From contig JAUNUP010000003.1 of NCBI GenBank assembly GCA_030538115.1, positions 153,779 through 217,778 on the forward strand: a DNA stretch of 64,000 nt, given 5' to 3'. Position numbers and translations under genes: made by a program. Position 1 is the stretch's first letter, and each line of letters starts with the position of its first letter. Positions 25,247 to 34,269 of this stretch are shown piece by piece. Under the pieces are notes generated by a model. It made no database searches. It worked only from the letters and a program-made list of their open reading frames with translations, and was not told the origin of the DNA. Origin of the DNA: Dermatophilus congolensis. Its GTDB lineage: Bacteria; Actinomycetota; Actinomycetes; Actinomycetales; Dermatophilaceae.

Positions 25247-26586
25247 GCCTGCTCCTCCGGTAGCGGCAGCCGGGCGGAGACCGTTGTGCCGTCGGGGCTG
25301 CTCACGACGTCAAGGCTCCCACCCGTCTCTGCCATCCGTGCCTGCATGCTCGGCAGCCCGAACCCGGCACCGACCGCGGACGTATCGAACCCGGTTCCGT
25401 CATCACGCACTGTGAGCTGCACGGTTCCGGCGTGGGCAGCCGCTGGGCTCGATGCCTCCGCGGCGGCGAGGTCGCGGGCGGCGCGCCCGTCAGCCAGGGT
25501 CGCCCCCGCCTGGCTGGTAGCCGCCTTGCCGGTGTCGTAGGCGGTGCGCCGGTCGCCCGCACGTTCGAAGGCCAGCGTCACGTCGGCGCGGCGGGCGCGG
25601 GCGTGTTTGGCCACGTTGGCGAGGGCCTCCTGGGCCACCCGCAGCAGGGCGTCGTCGTGGCCGGAGGCCGTGGCCCGGCCGGTCACGCTCAGCTCGCCTC
25701 CGAGGCCGGTCGCCTCGCGCCAGGCGCCGAGCAGGTCGTCGAGGGCGAGGGGCAGGTCGGTGTCGTCGAGCCGCGGGGAGGCGAGCGCCTTCACCGCCCG
25801 GCGAGCCTCCGCGAGAGCCTCACGGGCGGCGGCATCGGCGACAGCGAGGCGTCGGGTCTGCTCGGCGGCATCCGGGGCATCGGAAGCGGCGCTGAGCTGG
25901 GCGATCACGGCGACGAGGTCTTGGGCCACGGTGTCGTGGATCTCGCGAGAGAGCCGCGCCCGCTCCTCCGCGACACCTGCATCGCGGGCCTGCTCGACGA
26001 GCTGGTCTCGGAGCCGGGCCGACCGCTCCTGCTCCGCGCGGAGCTCCGCGTTGGCCTCGGCGAGCTCGAAAAGGAGGTGCTCACGCTGCCGGTCGAGCAT
26101 CATCATGACGCCGGTGATCGCGAGGTTGACCACGACGAACGCGAGGTAGATCGGTGGGATGAACAGCATCGATCGGGGTCCGCCGACCTGGGCGACCGAG
26201 ATGACGACCGCCGTCCCGATCATGCCCGCCGCACGCTGCGCCGGATGCGCGAAGCGGCCGGCCTCGTAGTAGCCGACGAACAGGTACAGCCCGAACGCGG
26301 GCGAGAACCAGATCGCCGCCCCGGCGAGGGCGAGGTTGAGCCAGAAAAGCGCGGCCGCCCGCGCCTCACTGCCGGGACGAACCGCGAGGACGCGGAACCC
26401 CGCGATCACGGCCGTCAGCACGACGTACACCGGGATGTCACGGTCAGACACGACCGGAACGCCAGCGAGCGCCATCACGATCGCCGCGACGAGGCTGGCG
26501 GCGAGCAGCCCGAGCGTGATCGGCAGCGCCAGCCGATTACGGCGCACCGGCTCGACCTCCGTCACGACCTCGCCTCGCTGGTGCAT
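25243..26586 (-). CDS. Sensor histidine kinase (HisKA_3, DesK/LiaS type)
   Basis: 447 aa. About five membrane helices lie at 20-165, followed by a coiled linker, the H-box EIHDTVAQDL, and a split HATPase with an alanine-rich insertion (~335-375) before VRDDGTGFD and the GFGLPSMQARM G-box. ATG 26586 is chosen over 26610 because GGGGAGGA precedes it by 8 nt. The 180-nt gap to the ABC permease leaves room for its own promoter. Such kinases often sense cell-envelope attack through membrane helices. Confidence 0.9.
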   Translation of the reverse strand: MHQRGEVVTEVEPVRRNRLALPITLGLLAASLVAAIVMALAGVPVVSDRDIPVYVVLTAVIAGFRVLAVRPGSEARAAALFWLNLALAGAAIWFSPAFGLYLFVGYYEAGRFAHPAQRAAGMIGTAVVISVAQVGGPRSMLFIPPIYLAFVVVNLAITGVMMMLDRQREHLLFELAEANAELRAEQERSARLRDQLVEQARDAGVAEERARLSREIHDTVAQDLVAVIAQLSAASDAPDAAEQTRRLAVADAAAREALAEARRAVKALASPRLDDTDLPLALDDLLGAWREATGLGGELSVTGRATASGHDDALLRVAQEALANVAKHARARRADVTLAFERAGDRRTAYDTGKAATSQAGATLADGRAARDLAAAEASSPAAAHAGTVQLTVRDDGTGFDTSAVGAGFGLPSMQARMAETGGSLDVVSSPDGTTVSARLPLPEEQA

Positions 26587-26766
26587 GGCTCCATCCTCCC
26601 CTTCACGCATCGTCTGACGCCGAAACCTCAAGCCAAGTCGACGGCCCCCCGGACAACGGCCCAGTTCAGACGAGAACCCGAGAGGCTTTGCATGAGTTTC
26701 GAGCGCGAATCCGACGGGCACCCTCGGCGAGGGTGTGCTCGGTGCCGCCGAATGACCCTGCAACCT

Positions 26767-27567
26767 TCACTCCCAGCGGAAGGTGCGCACTGCTACCAGG
26801 GCTGCGACCAGCGTCCACGCCGCGAGCACCGCGTACGGCTGCCAGCCGATGCCCGCACCGGCGGTGGCGTCGTGCATCGCCTGGGTGGCGGCTCCGCCGG
26901 GGGTGAGGTCGGTGAGGGTGATCAGCCAGTCGGGAAACGCGACGCGCGGCAGCCACATCCCGGCCGAGAACCACATGATCGCGGCGATGACGTTGCCGAC
27001 ACCGGCGGCGGCCTTGGGGTTCGGCACGACGGCGGCCAGCACGGTGCCAAGGGCGACGAACGAGAGCAGGCTGCCGACGTTGGCCACGGTGAACCAGCCC
27101 AGACCCGCGGGCAGTCCGACGCCGACAACCACCGGGATCAGGACGATCACCGCAGCCACCACCACTCCCACCACAGTGATGAGCGCGGCGAGCGCGGCCA
27201 GCAACGTCGCGGGCGAAGAGGGAGTCGTGCGCAGACGGCGCAGCACGCCGGTCTGCCGGTAGCTGCCCAGGATCCCCGGCATCACGGTGAGCCCCAGGAT
27301 CGACGTGGCGAACAGCGTGATCGTCGGCGTGTACGTTTGCACGACGGAGAAGCCACCGAACTCGGGCAACGGCCGGCGCGCGGCCGGGAACACGACCATC
27401 ACGATGATCGCGAGGATCGGCAGCACCGCGCCGAAGATCAGGGCCGCGGGCTCCCGCATGAGCAGCCGAGACTCGTTCACCAGGTGCGCGCGGAACACCC
27501 GCCCGAAGGCACTCGCCTCGCGCGTAGGGCGGGTCTCGACTCGGTCGGTGGTCTGGGTGACGTTCAT
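26767..27567 (-). CDS. ABC-2 type permease
   Basis: 266 aa with six membrane helices: a first helix near 45-60, then a large loop and five helices. The loop GILGSYRQTGVLRRLRTTPSS is the typical ABC-2 coupling region. It forms an exporter with the ATPase encoded just upstream, whose stop codon overlaps its start by 4 nt. The substrate could be a peptide antibiotic or lipid, given the adjacent LiaRS/DesKR-type sensor pair. Confidence 0.9.
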   Translation of the reverse strand: MNVTQTTDRVETRPTREASAFGRVFRAHLVNESRLLMREPAALIFGAVLPILAIIVMVVFPAARRPLPEFGGFSVVQTYTPTITLFATSILGLTVMPGILGSYRQTGVLRRLRTTPSSPATLLAALAALITVVGVVVAAVIVLIPVVVGVGLPAGLGWFTVANVGSLLSFVALGTVLAAVVPNPKAAAGVGNVIAAIMWFSAGMWLPRVAFPDWLITLTDLTPGGAATQAMHDATAGAGIGWQPYAVLAAWTLVAALVAVRTFRWE

Positions 27568-28469
27568 CGGTGGGTTCCTTCGCGGGTGAGGGTGAGGTAG
27601 GCGTCGTCGAGAGAGGGCGTTGTGACTCGGAGGTGTCGCGCCGGCACACCCACCGCAGCGAGCGTGGCGAGCACGGTCTGCGGGGAGTCGGTGTCGCCGG
27701 TGACGACAACACGGCCCCGGTCGATGGCCACCGTCTGTACACCGACCAGCGCGCGGAGCACCGCGAGGTCGAGTTCAGGGCTGTGCTCGAACGACGTCTC
27801 CTGCACGCCTGTCGAGGAGGCGACCGCATCCGGGCTGCCGGAGGCGACCACGCGGCCCTCGTCGAGGATGACGACCCGGTCGCACAGGTACTGCGCCTCC
27901 TCCATGAAGTGCGTGACCAGCAGCATCGTCACGCCCTCTTCGCGCAGGAGTTTGAGGTACTCCCAGATGTCGCGACGCGCCTGAGGATCGAGGCCGGTGG
28001 TGAGCTCGTCGAGAAAGGCGATGCGGGGGCGTCCGATGAGGGCCAGCGCGACCGAGAGACGCTGCTGCTGCCCACCCGAGAGCTTCTCGAACCGCTGCCC
28101 CGCCTGCCCGGTGAGGCCGAACCGTTCGAGCAGTTCGCCGGCCGGGCGCGGGTCGGCGTAGAAGGAGGCGTACAGGTCGAGGGCTTCGTGCACCCGGATC
28201 TTGCCGGGCAGGCGGCACTGCTGCAGCTGCATCCCGAGCACCTCGCGTAGGGCGAGCGGCTCGGAGGCGGGGTCCATGCCGGCGACCGACACGTGTCCGC
28301 CGTCGCGCTCACGCAGCCCACCGATGCACTCGACCGCGGTCGTCTTACCCGACCCGTTGGGCCCGAGGACGCCGACGATCTCCCCCGCCTCGACGCTCAG
28401 GTCGATGCCGTGCAGAACCTGCCGGGGGCCGTAGCTCTTGGTGAGTCCGGTGACGTCGATGAGTGCCAT
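27564..28469 (-). CDS. ABC transporter ATPase (exporter)
   Basis: 301 aa. Walker A GPNGSGKTT (36-44), Q-loop, signature LSGGQQQRLS, Walker B IAFLDELTTGLD and switch LLVTHFMEEA. The C-terminal ~75 residues form the regulatory domain of drug-resistance ATPases. It is the first gene of a four-gene unit: ATPase, permease, kinase and regulator. Confidence 0.93.
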   Translation of the reverse strand: MALIDVTGLTKSYGPRQVLHGIDLSVEAGEIVGVLGPNGSGKTTAVECIGGLRERDGGHVSVAGMDPASEPLALREVLGMQLQQCRLPGKIRVHEALDLYASFYADPRPAGELLERFGLTGQAGQRFEKLSGGQQQRLSVALALIGRPRIAFLDELTTGLDPQARRDIWEYLKLLREEGVTMLLVTHFMEEAQYLCDRVVILDEGRVVASGSPDAVASSTGVQETSFEHSPELDLAVLRALVGVQTVAIDRGRVVVTGDTDSPQTVLATLAAVGVPARHLRVTTPSLDDAYLTLTREGTHR

Positions 28470-28609
28470 GACTCAAGACTCCCGGCGGGCGAGCCCCAAT
28501 ACTTCCCCCGACCGCCCCGACCCCACCTCATCCGATCGGAGGATGCGATCGGCTCAGGACGCCCGGGCCGCGGGGCGGGATTCCCACCAGTCGAGCAGGG
28601 AGGCGGCCC

Positions 28610-28615
28610 TACACT
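28610..28615 (+). promoter_or_regulatory. -10 TACACT, leaderless LysE promoter
   Basis: TACACT, CACCGG, then ATG 28622; no ribosome site. Confidence 0.6.
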
Positions 28616-28621
28616 CACCGG

Positions 28622-29254
28622 ATGTCGCTCATGTCTGCGCTCGTGTCGTTCGCGCTGGTCGCCGGGCTGATCACGCTTACGCCGGGGCTCGACACGGCGC
28701 TCGTCCTGCGCACGGCGGCGCGCCGCGGGCGCCGCGCGGGTGCGGCGGCGAGTCTCGGCATCGTCACGGGGCTGCTGGTCTGGGGCGTGACCGCGGCGGT
28801 CGGAGTGAGCGCGCTACTCACCGCGTCCGAGACTGCGTACACCGTGGTTCGGTACCTCGGAGTCGCCTACATGCTGTGGCTCGGCCTCGGGATGCTGCGC
28901 TCCGCCCTCCGTGGAGGTGGGCTCGCGCCGCAGACCGCTGCAGTGGAGACCCGGGGCACGTGGACGTACTACCGCCAGGGCCTTTTCGTGAACCTCATGA
29001 ACCCGAAGGTCGGCGTGTTCTACATCGCGCTGCTACCGCAGTTCATGTCCGCGGAGGTGCCGCCCGCCCTCATGGGGGTGCTGCTCGCGCTCGTGCACGT
29101 CACCGAAGGGTTGATCTGGTTCGCGTTGCTCATCGTTGCGATCGAACGCATGCGGGGCCTGCTGCAACGACCCACCGCCCAGCGCGCCATCGACGGCGTT
29201 GCAGGCCTGGCGGTCACGGGTTTCGGCATCAGACTCGCCTTCACCCGCACCTGA
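28622..29254 (+). CDS. LysE/RhtB-family exporter
   Basis: 210 aa, six helices. The N-terminal TPGLDTALVLRTAARRGRRAG (key TPG and the basic loop, ~20-40) and the middle FVNLMNPKVGVFYIALLPQF match LysE-type amino-acid exporters. The substrate is likely an amino acid or lactone. ATG 28622 is supported by the leaderless -10. The 3' end faces a convergent small gene across a family B inverted repeat. Confidence 0.9.
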   Translation: MSLMSALVSFALVAGLITLTPGLDTALVLRTAARRGRRAGAAASLGIVTGLLVWGVTAAVGVSALLTASETAYTVVRYLGVAYMLWLGLGMLRSALRGGGLAPQTAAVETRGTWTYYRQGLFVNLMNPKVGVFYIALLPQFMSAEVPPALMGVLLALVHVTEGLIWFALLIVAIERMRGLLQRPTAQRAIDGVAGLAVTGFGIRLAFTRT

Positions 29255-29315
29255 CCGGGCGGCGCCGACGTCTTCATCGCCGTCGTCGCAGAGTCCCACG
29301 CGGAGGTTCGAACCT

Positions 29316-29378
29316 TCAGCTATGTGGGTGCGCCGGGAGGCCCAAATACGCGGCTCCCGGCGCACCCACATAGCTGAG
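29316..29378. repeat. Inverted repeat family B, copy 1
   Basis: Arms 29316-29339 and 29355-29378 pair perfectly over 24 bp; the core is CTATGTGGGTGCGCCG. The loop is about 15 nt. It lies between convergent genes. Copy 2 is at 62929-62993 with the same arms and a different loop. Confidence 0.85.
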
Positions 29379-29396
29379 CATCCGGCACGTCAGGGG

Positions 29397-29618
29397 TCAC
29401 GCCGGGTGCTCCCGAAGCACCCGCGACGACGCGGCGCCGGGAAAGTCGCCGAACTGCGCGCCGGGTCGATCGTGGAGCCAGGCTTGCACCCGAGCCTCGA
29501 CCTGCTGCTCATCGAATTCGGGGTTCTCCCGCCGAATTCGCGAGCGAGTCATCTGCACCCCGACCTCGAACAGATCGAGAGCTACTCGCAGTCGAGCCGC
29601 CGCCGAGTCATGGTCCAT
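29397..29618 (-). CDS. Conserved small hypothetical protein
   Basis: 73 aa, helical: AARLRVALDLFEVGVQMTRSRIRR then NPEFDEQQVEARVQAWL. Similar small actinobacterial proteins often sit next to nucleotidyltransferase genes, but none is here. The ATG is 6 nt after TAGAGT, so it is probably leaderless. No function can be assigned. Confidence 0.65.
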   Translation of the reverse strand: MDHDSAAARLRVALDLFEVGVQMTRSRIRRENPEFDEQQVEARVQAWLHDRPGAQFGDFPGAASSRVLREHPA

Positions 29619-29624
29619 GAGCCC

Positions 29625-29630
29625 ACTCTA
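29625..29630 (-). promoter_or_regulatory. -10 TAGAGT, leaderless promoter of the 73-aa gene
   Basis: TAGAGT, GGGCTC, then ATG 29618. Confidence 0.5.
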
Positions 29631-29850
29631 CCGAGACGATCCGCGCTGGTCAGCAGGCCTACGTCTGGTCTGTCCGCAGCAAGGTCGAGTCGGTGATCAC
29701 GGCGACAGGCCGAGGAGCGAGCGCCGCTTTGCCGCACGCGAGCCTTACCTCCCGTCCACTCTCCGGCCACAGCTATGGGACGTCTTCGCGAAGGCGACGA
29801 CGTTGATGATGCAGCTCGAACGGGGGCCGTCATCGCGTCACGATGGGAGC

Positions 29851-30399
29851 ATGTCGGAGCTTGAGTTGCAGCTAAGGCCGTTGACCGTCGACGACCTTGC
29901 CCTCGCCGCGGAGTGGCTCGCTCGGCCTCACGTCATCGCCGGATGGGGTGACGAAGGCGAGGCGTGGTGCGCGGACACCCGTAGTGAACTGGAGGCGGGC
30001 GGCCCGTCGGTCTATCGCATCGCCGAGCTGGGCGGCGCCCCGGTCGGACTGATCTTCTACTACCGCGTACACGACTACGCCGAGTACGTCGACGAGTTCC
30101 GTGACGCGGGCCTCGACGTTCCGGTCGACGCCTGGAGCATGGACTACCTCATCGGCGAACACCGCGCCACGGCTCGCGGAGTAGGCAGCGGCATGATCCG
30201 GCTGGCATGCGAGGAGTTATGGCGTACGCACCCCGACGCCGCGACCGTCATCGTCCCTGTTCATGCCACGAACGAACACTCTTGGAAGGCGCTACTGAGG
30301 GCCGGATTCGAGCGACTTCCGGGCACCTATGACTTCGAACCGGACATCCCCAGCCACGACCGGCAACACGTCATCTGCCGACTCGACCGTCCCTGCTGA
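29851..30399 (+). CDS. GNAT acetyltransferase (AAC(6')/acetyltransf_8-like)
   Basis: 182 aa. LRPLTVDDLALAAEWLARPH at the start, GWGDEGEA, MDYLIGEHRATARGVGSGMI (acetyl-CoA-binding loop, ~107-126) and NEHSWKALLRAGFERL resemble the group that includes aminoglycoside 6'-acetyltransferases and siderophore acetylases. The substrate cannot be decided. The ATG at 29851 was chosen because the homology starts at once; a GGGAG lies close upstream. Confidence 0.8.
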   Translation: MSELELQLRPLTVDDLALAAEWLARPHVIAGWGDEGEAWCADTRSELEAGGPSVYRIAELGGAPVGLIFYYRVHDYAEYVDEFRDAGLDVPVDAWSMDYLIGEHRATARGVGSGMIRLACEELWRTHPDAATVIVPVHATNEHSWKALLRAGFERLPGTYDFEPDIPSHDRQHVICRLDRPC

Positions 30400-30527
30400 A
30401 ATCGGTGGCTCTGCCGCATCGGATCGGCTGCAGCTCACCATCTCGTCGTCGGCCCAGAGCAGCACTTCTTCGGGTGCGCTCGTGATCCGCGGAAGCATCC
30501 CGGGCCCTCGGCTCAATTCAGCGTCGA

Positions 30528-31025
30528 CTACGACGCGTTGCGGTATCTCTGACGCGCCCCCTCGGCCGTGACGCCCAGCGCCAGACCGATGCGGTGCCAC
30601 GATTCCCCCGCCTCGCGCGCCACGGCCACGAGCCGGGCCGTCTCTTCATCGATTCGCTTGCGCTCGTACCGCATCCGCGACAGTTCGAGCAGAGGCGGCA
30701 CTGGTTCACCCGGTGTGGGGTCGATGCCCTTCTCGAAGGCGTCGGCCATCTGCTCCGCCCACGAGTTCAACTCTTCGCGGCTGCCCTTCTCCGCCATGAG
30801 CCCGACCACGTGTCCACCCGCGGAGGTAGCGGTACGCGTCGACTCGTCGTCGTTGAGCATCTCGGCCACCACATCGATCGCCTCGGTCTCGTGTTCGGCC
30901 TCCAGCTCGTCTGCATATCGCTCGGCCGCCACGGAGTAGAACTGCGACCGGTTGAGCCCGTACGTGGCTACTAGACGTTCCACGCGTTCATAGATCGCAT
31001 CGGGTACGGAGATCTCGGTCTTCAC
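30528..31025 (-). CDS. RHH-HTH two-domain regulator / antitoxin-like protein
   Basis: 165 aa. Residues 1-42 form a ribbon-helix-helix domain (MKTEISVPDAIYERVERL then GLNRSQFYSVAAERY). A ~70-residue linker leads to a C-terminal HTH (WHRIGLALGVTAEGARQRY). RHH proteins of this kind are usually antitoxins, but no toxin gene follows. The GTG at 31025 is 4 nt after TACTTT, giving a near-leaderless mRNA. The long inverted repeat at 31037-31076 covers its -35 zone and could be its operator. Confidence 0.7.
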   Translation of the reverse strand: MKTEISVPDAIYERVERLVATYGLNRSQFYSVAAERYADELEAEHETEAIDVVAEMLNDDESTRTATSAGGHVVGLMAEKGSREELNSWAEQMADAFEKGIDPTPGEPVPPLLELSRMRYERKRIDEETARLVAVAREAGESWHRIGLALGVTAEGARQRYRNAS

Positions 31026-31036
31026 ACGAAAAGTAG

Positions 31037-31076
31037 AACTCGGTATGACGCCCCAGGGAAGGTGTCATACCGAGTT
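31037..31076. repeat. Inverted repeat family F (AACTCGGTATGAC arms)
   Basis: 13-bp perfect arms AACTCGGTATGAC (31037-31049) and 31064-31076, with a 14-nt loop. It lies downstream of the DUF6803 gene and upstream of the RHH-HTH gene, so it may be a terminator or an autoregulatory operator. Confidence 0.75.
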
Positions 31077-31090
31077 GTTCAGGGGGCCGG

Positions 31091-31756
31091 TCAGTGGTGC
31101 ATGCCCGGCATCGACCCGCCGCCCGGCATGACGTGGGTGGGGTTCCAGCCCATGACGGCCGGGTCGAGCATGCCGAAGATCATGGCGATGTGGGCGACGA
31201 CGAGAAAGATGCCGACGAACGTCGCGTGGAGCTTGCGGGCCGAGCGCTCGTCGCGGCCGCTCAGGCCGAGTTGCACTGCCGTGATTCCGATCATCGGGAT
31301 GGCGCTGGCCAGGTAGGCGAACACCGCGATGAGGTCGGCGGTGCCGCGCCAGCCGCCTCCGGTGGTCAGCGGGATCGCCGCGTAGCGCACCAGGTGCACG
31401 AGGATCGCGATCATGATCGGGCCCACGACCAGGCCCGCCCAGCGGCTCAGCGTGTGCACCCAGGCGGGCGGGTTTCCGAACAGGATCGCCAGCTCGGTGA
31501 TGGCGAGGGTCTCCGCGAGGATGACCGGCACGGCCATGAACAAGATGAGGTTCCACGGCTGGTTCACGCTGAGCAGACCCATGTAGTGGGTCATCGACAT
31601 GCCCTCCATGCCGCCGGCACCGACAGTGCGGTCGGGGATGAGCAGGCCGACGATCACGGCGACCAGCACCAACGCCCCGGCCAGGGCGTACGTGGAGGTC
31701 GTGGGCGCCGGCCGGTCGGTGCGGGGGGCGAGGGTCGATCGCGTCGTTGTCGTCAT
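31091..31756 (-). CDS. DUF6803-like membrane protein, Met/His-rich
   Basis: 221 aa, about five helices. Met/His clusters GGMEGMSMTHYMG (after TM1) and the terminal GGGSMPGMHH are typical of copper-handling proteins. It follows the multicopper oxidase gene on the same strand by about 90 nt. GTG 31765 is an alternative start. Likely role: copper binding or transfer at the membrane; no family reaction is known. Confidence 0.75.
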   Translation of the reverse strand: MTTTTRSTLAPRTDRPAPTTSTYALAGALVLVAVIVGLLIPDRTVGAGGMEGMSMTHYMGLLSVNQPWNLILFMAVPVILAETLAITELAILFGNPPAWVHTLSRWAGLVVGPIMIAILVHLVRYAAIPLTTGGGWRGTADLIAVFAYLASAIPMIGITAVQLGLSGRDERSARKLHATFVGIFLVVAHIAMIFGMLDPAVMGWNPTHVMPGGGSMPGMHH

Positions 31757-31852
31757 GACGCCCACGATGGCGCGGTATTGCTGAGGTGATCCGTTGGTGA
31801 TGTTAAGACTGGGTCAAGGTGCGCAGCATCCGCCAAAACGGCTGTTCGGTTG

Positions 31853-33394
31853 TCAGTCAACGTAATTCAGCGCGATCATCATGCCTGCCTCCGCGTGGTA
31901 GATGTTGTGGCAGTGCACCATCCAGTCGCCGGCGTTGTCGGCGTCGAGGTCGAGGGCCACAGACTCCATCGGCGCCATGAGCAGCGTGTCTTTACGCAGC
32001 CCCGACGGCAGCGCGAACGTGTGACCATGAAGATGCAGCGGGTGGGTCATCATCGACATATTGACGGCCTCGATGCGCAGCCGCTGCCCGGCCTTCACGG
32101 TGAGGGGCGCGTTCTCACCGAAGGGTGCGCCGTTGATGCCCCAGCGGTACGGCTTCATCGATCCTTGCAGCTCAAGCTGCACCGTCGCGTCGGGCGACCG
32201 GACCGGCAACCTCGCGGAGGCCGCGGGCTGCAATTGCGACCCGATCAACACCTGACCGTCCAGTTCTGCAGGTGTGACGCCGACCCCGGGCGCGGCACCG
32301 GATCCGGCGCGCACCAGCGCCAGCCCCTGCCCGCCGCTCGTCTTACCGAACGGTTGAGCCACCAGCGGAAACGCTCCGTCGCCGAGCGTGACCACGGCGT
32401 CGTAGCGCTCGCCCATACCGATGTAGAACGCCCCGACCTCCACGGGTTGCACGGGGAAGCCGTCGGAGTGGGTGACGGTCATCCGGTGACCGCCGAGCGC
32501 GACGGTGAAGATCGTGTCGGAGGCCGCGTTGATGATCCGCAGCCTCACGCGTTGCCCGGGCTTGGCTCGGAGAACGTCGGGGTCGCTCGGCGGCCTGCCG
32601 TTGACGAGGAACATCGGGTACGCGACATCACCCGCGTCACCCCATGGCGGCGTACCCATGCCGCCATGCGACCCGTGATCCATACCGCCCATGCCACCCA
32701 TCCCGTCCATGCCGCCGGAGGGCGCGGGGCCGCCGTCGGCGATGAGTTTGGCAAGCACGTCGTCGGGGGTCGTGCCGGTGCCGTCGATCCAGTCGTCGAG
32801 CACGACGATCCACTCGTGGTCGTATTTGCCCGGCTCGCGTGGGTCGTCGATGATCAACGGCGCGTATAGGCCTCGGTCGAGTTGCACACCGACGTGGGGG
32901 TGGAAGAAGTAGGTGCCGGGGTCGGGGGCCGTGAACTCGTAGACGTATGTGGCGTCAGGCCGAACCGGGTCTTGCGTGAGGCCGGGCACGCCGTCGGCGG
33001 CGTTGCGGAGCCGGATACCGTGCCAGTGGATCGTCGTGTCGGCCGGGAGTCGGTTGTCGATGGTGACGCGCAGCAGGTCGCCCGCCTTGGCGCGAACGAC
33101 GGGCCCCGGCACCGCGTCACCGTAGGCCCACGTCGACACCTTCCTACCGCCCAGGTCGAGGGAGACCGGCTTGGCCGTCAGCGACGTCTCGACGACCCGC
33201 TGGCCGGAGGTCGGCGCGAGGGGCGTAGGAGGTCCGAAGGTGCGCGGTTCCGCGGCGACCGGCCCGGAGGTCGAAGCGCAGGCTGTCAGCGAGGCCGCTG
33301 TGGCGAGGCCGAATCCTCCGAGGAGCACCTGTCGCCGGGTCACATTCCCGACGACACGGCCCCGTCCTCCAGCGACCATGTCACCCGACGTCAT
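31853..33394 (-). CDS. Multicopper oxidase, Tat lipoprotein
   Basis: 513 aa. A twin-arginine leader (TRRQVLLGGFGLATAASL) ends in a lipobox LTAC. Three cupredoxin domains follow. Copper ligands are HWHG, HPHVG, HPLHLHGHTF and HCHNIYHAEAGMM. A Met/His-rich insert (GGMDGMGGMGGMDHGSHGG) near residues 220-240 resembles CueO-type copper sensing loops. It oxidises Cu(I) in the envelope. ATG 33394 with AGAGGTGG 7 nt upstream is chosen over 33448. It is divergent from the RR/HK pair. Confidence 0.93.
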   Translation of the reverse strand: MTSGDMVAGGRGRVVGNVTRRQVLLGGFGLATAASLTACASTSGPVAAEPRTFGPPTPLAPTSGQRVVETSLTAKPVSLDLGGRKVSTWAYGDAVPGPVVRAKAGDLLRVTIDNRLPADTTIHWHGIRLRNAADGVPGLTQDPVRPDATYVYEFTAPDPGTYFFHPHVGVQLDRGLYAPLIIDDPREPGKYDHEWIVVLDDWIDGTGTTPDDVLAKLIADGGPAPSGGMDGMGGMGGMDHGSHGGMGTPPWGDAGDVAYPMFLVNGRPPSDPDVLRAKPGQRVRLRIINAASDTIFTVALGGHRMTVTHSDGFPVQPVEVGAFYIGMGERYDAVVTLGDGAFPLVAQPFGKTSGGQGLALVRAGSGAAPGVGVTPAELDGQVLIGSQLQPAASARLPVRSPDATVQLELQGSMKPYRWGINGAPFGENAPLTVKAGQRLRIEAVNMSMMTHPLHLHGHTFALPSGLRKDTLLMAPMESVALDLDADNAGDWMVHCHNIYHAEAGMMIALNYVD

Positions 33395-33549
33395 CGATGA
33401 TCCACCTCTCACTGAGCGCTGCATCCCAGCAGCCTGCGCCCCACACATGGTCGCGAGACGACGGTCCTGTTGAGGTTTGACGAAGACCGCGTCGAGGCCT
33501 GTTGTGACCGGTCGTGGCTGCCCGATGGTTCGGCCGCCACACTGGACCG

Positions 33550-34269
33550 GTGAGCGAACTCGAATCCCCGCACCTGGGCACGGTGCTCATCGTCGAAGAC
33601 GAACGCACCCTGGCCGGGATGGTCGCGGCTTACCTCTCCCGGGCCGGATTCGACACGGAGGTCGTGCACACCGGCCCCGAAGCCGTTGCAGCTGTGCGCG
33701 CCTGCGCACCCGACGTGGTGATCCTCGACCTCGGCCTGCCCGGCATGGACGGCATCGAGGTGTGCCGGCAGATCCGCACCTTTTCCGACTGCTACGTCAT
33801 CATCACGACCGCGCGGAAAGACGAAGTCGACACCCTGATCGGCCTCTCCGTCGGAGCCGACGACTACGTGACCAAGCCGTTCAGCGTGCGCGAGCTGACC
33901 GCCCGCGTCCAGACGGTGCTGCGCCGCCCCCGCACAACCGGCGCCGCACGCGCTCCCGAGCCGCCTGCTTCGTGGAAGTTCGGCGACCTGCGCGTCGACC
34001 CGGTCGGTCACGAGGTGCATCTCGGCGGCGCGCCCGTCGCTCTGACCCCGACCGAGCGAGACCTGATCATGACCCTCGCCTCACGACCGGCGATGGCGTT
34101 CTCGCGACAGCAGCTCATCGACGAGGTCTGGGGAGGCGGTTGGGTGGGCGACGAACACCTCGTCGACGTGCACATCGCCCACCTGCGTCGCAAGCTTGGC
34201 GACACCCCCGAGGCGGCTCGCTACGTCACCACCGTGCGCGGAGTCGGCTACCGGATGGGCAAGGGATGA
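33550..34269 (+). CDS. OmpR-family response regulator of the copper cluster
   Basis: 239 aa. Receiver with VEDE, phospho-Asp in VVILDLGLPG and Lys in YVTKPF; winged helix ending VHIAHLRRKLGD and VRGVGYRMG. The GTG at 33550 follows CACACT by 6 nt, a near-consensus leaderless -10. It overlaps the kinase gene by 4 nt. The position between the oxidase and the CopB ATPase suggests a CusRS/CopRS-like metal-responsive system. Confidence 0.9.
   Translation: MSELESPHLGTVLIVEDERTLAGMVAAYLSRAGFDTEVVHTGPEAVAAVRACAPDVVILDLGLPGMDGIEVCRQIRTFSDCYVIITTARKDEVDTLIGLSVGADDYVTKPFSVRELTARVQTVLRRPRTTGAARAPEPPASWKFGDLRVDPVGHEVHLGGAPVALTPTERDLIMTLASRPAMAFSRQQLIDEVWGGGWVGDEHLVDVHIAHLRRKLGDTPEAARYVTTVRGVGYRMGKG

Noticed and set aside
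25432..27600. 722-codon plus-strand open frame over kinase and permease genes
   Set aside because: Spans two genes and an intergenic gap on the other strand, Arg/Gly-rich composition.
29303..29315. GGTTCGAACC-like word resembling a tRNA T-arm
   Set aside because: No acceptor or anticodon stems around it; it flanks the family B repeat.
30292..30600. Possible small minus-strand gene after the RHH-HTH gene (toxin candidate)
   Set aside because: No toxin motif and overlaps the GNAT gene end; no ribosome site found.
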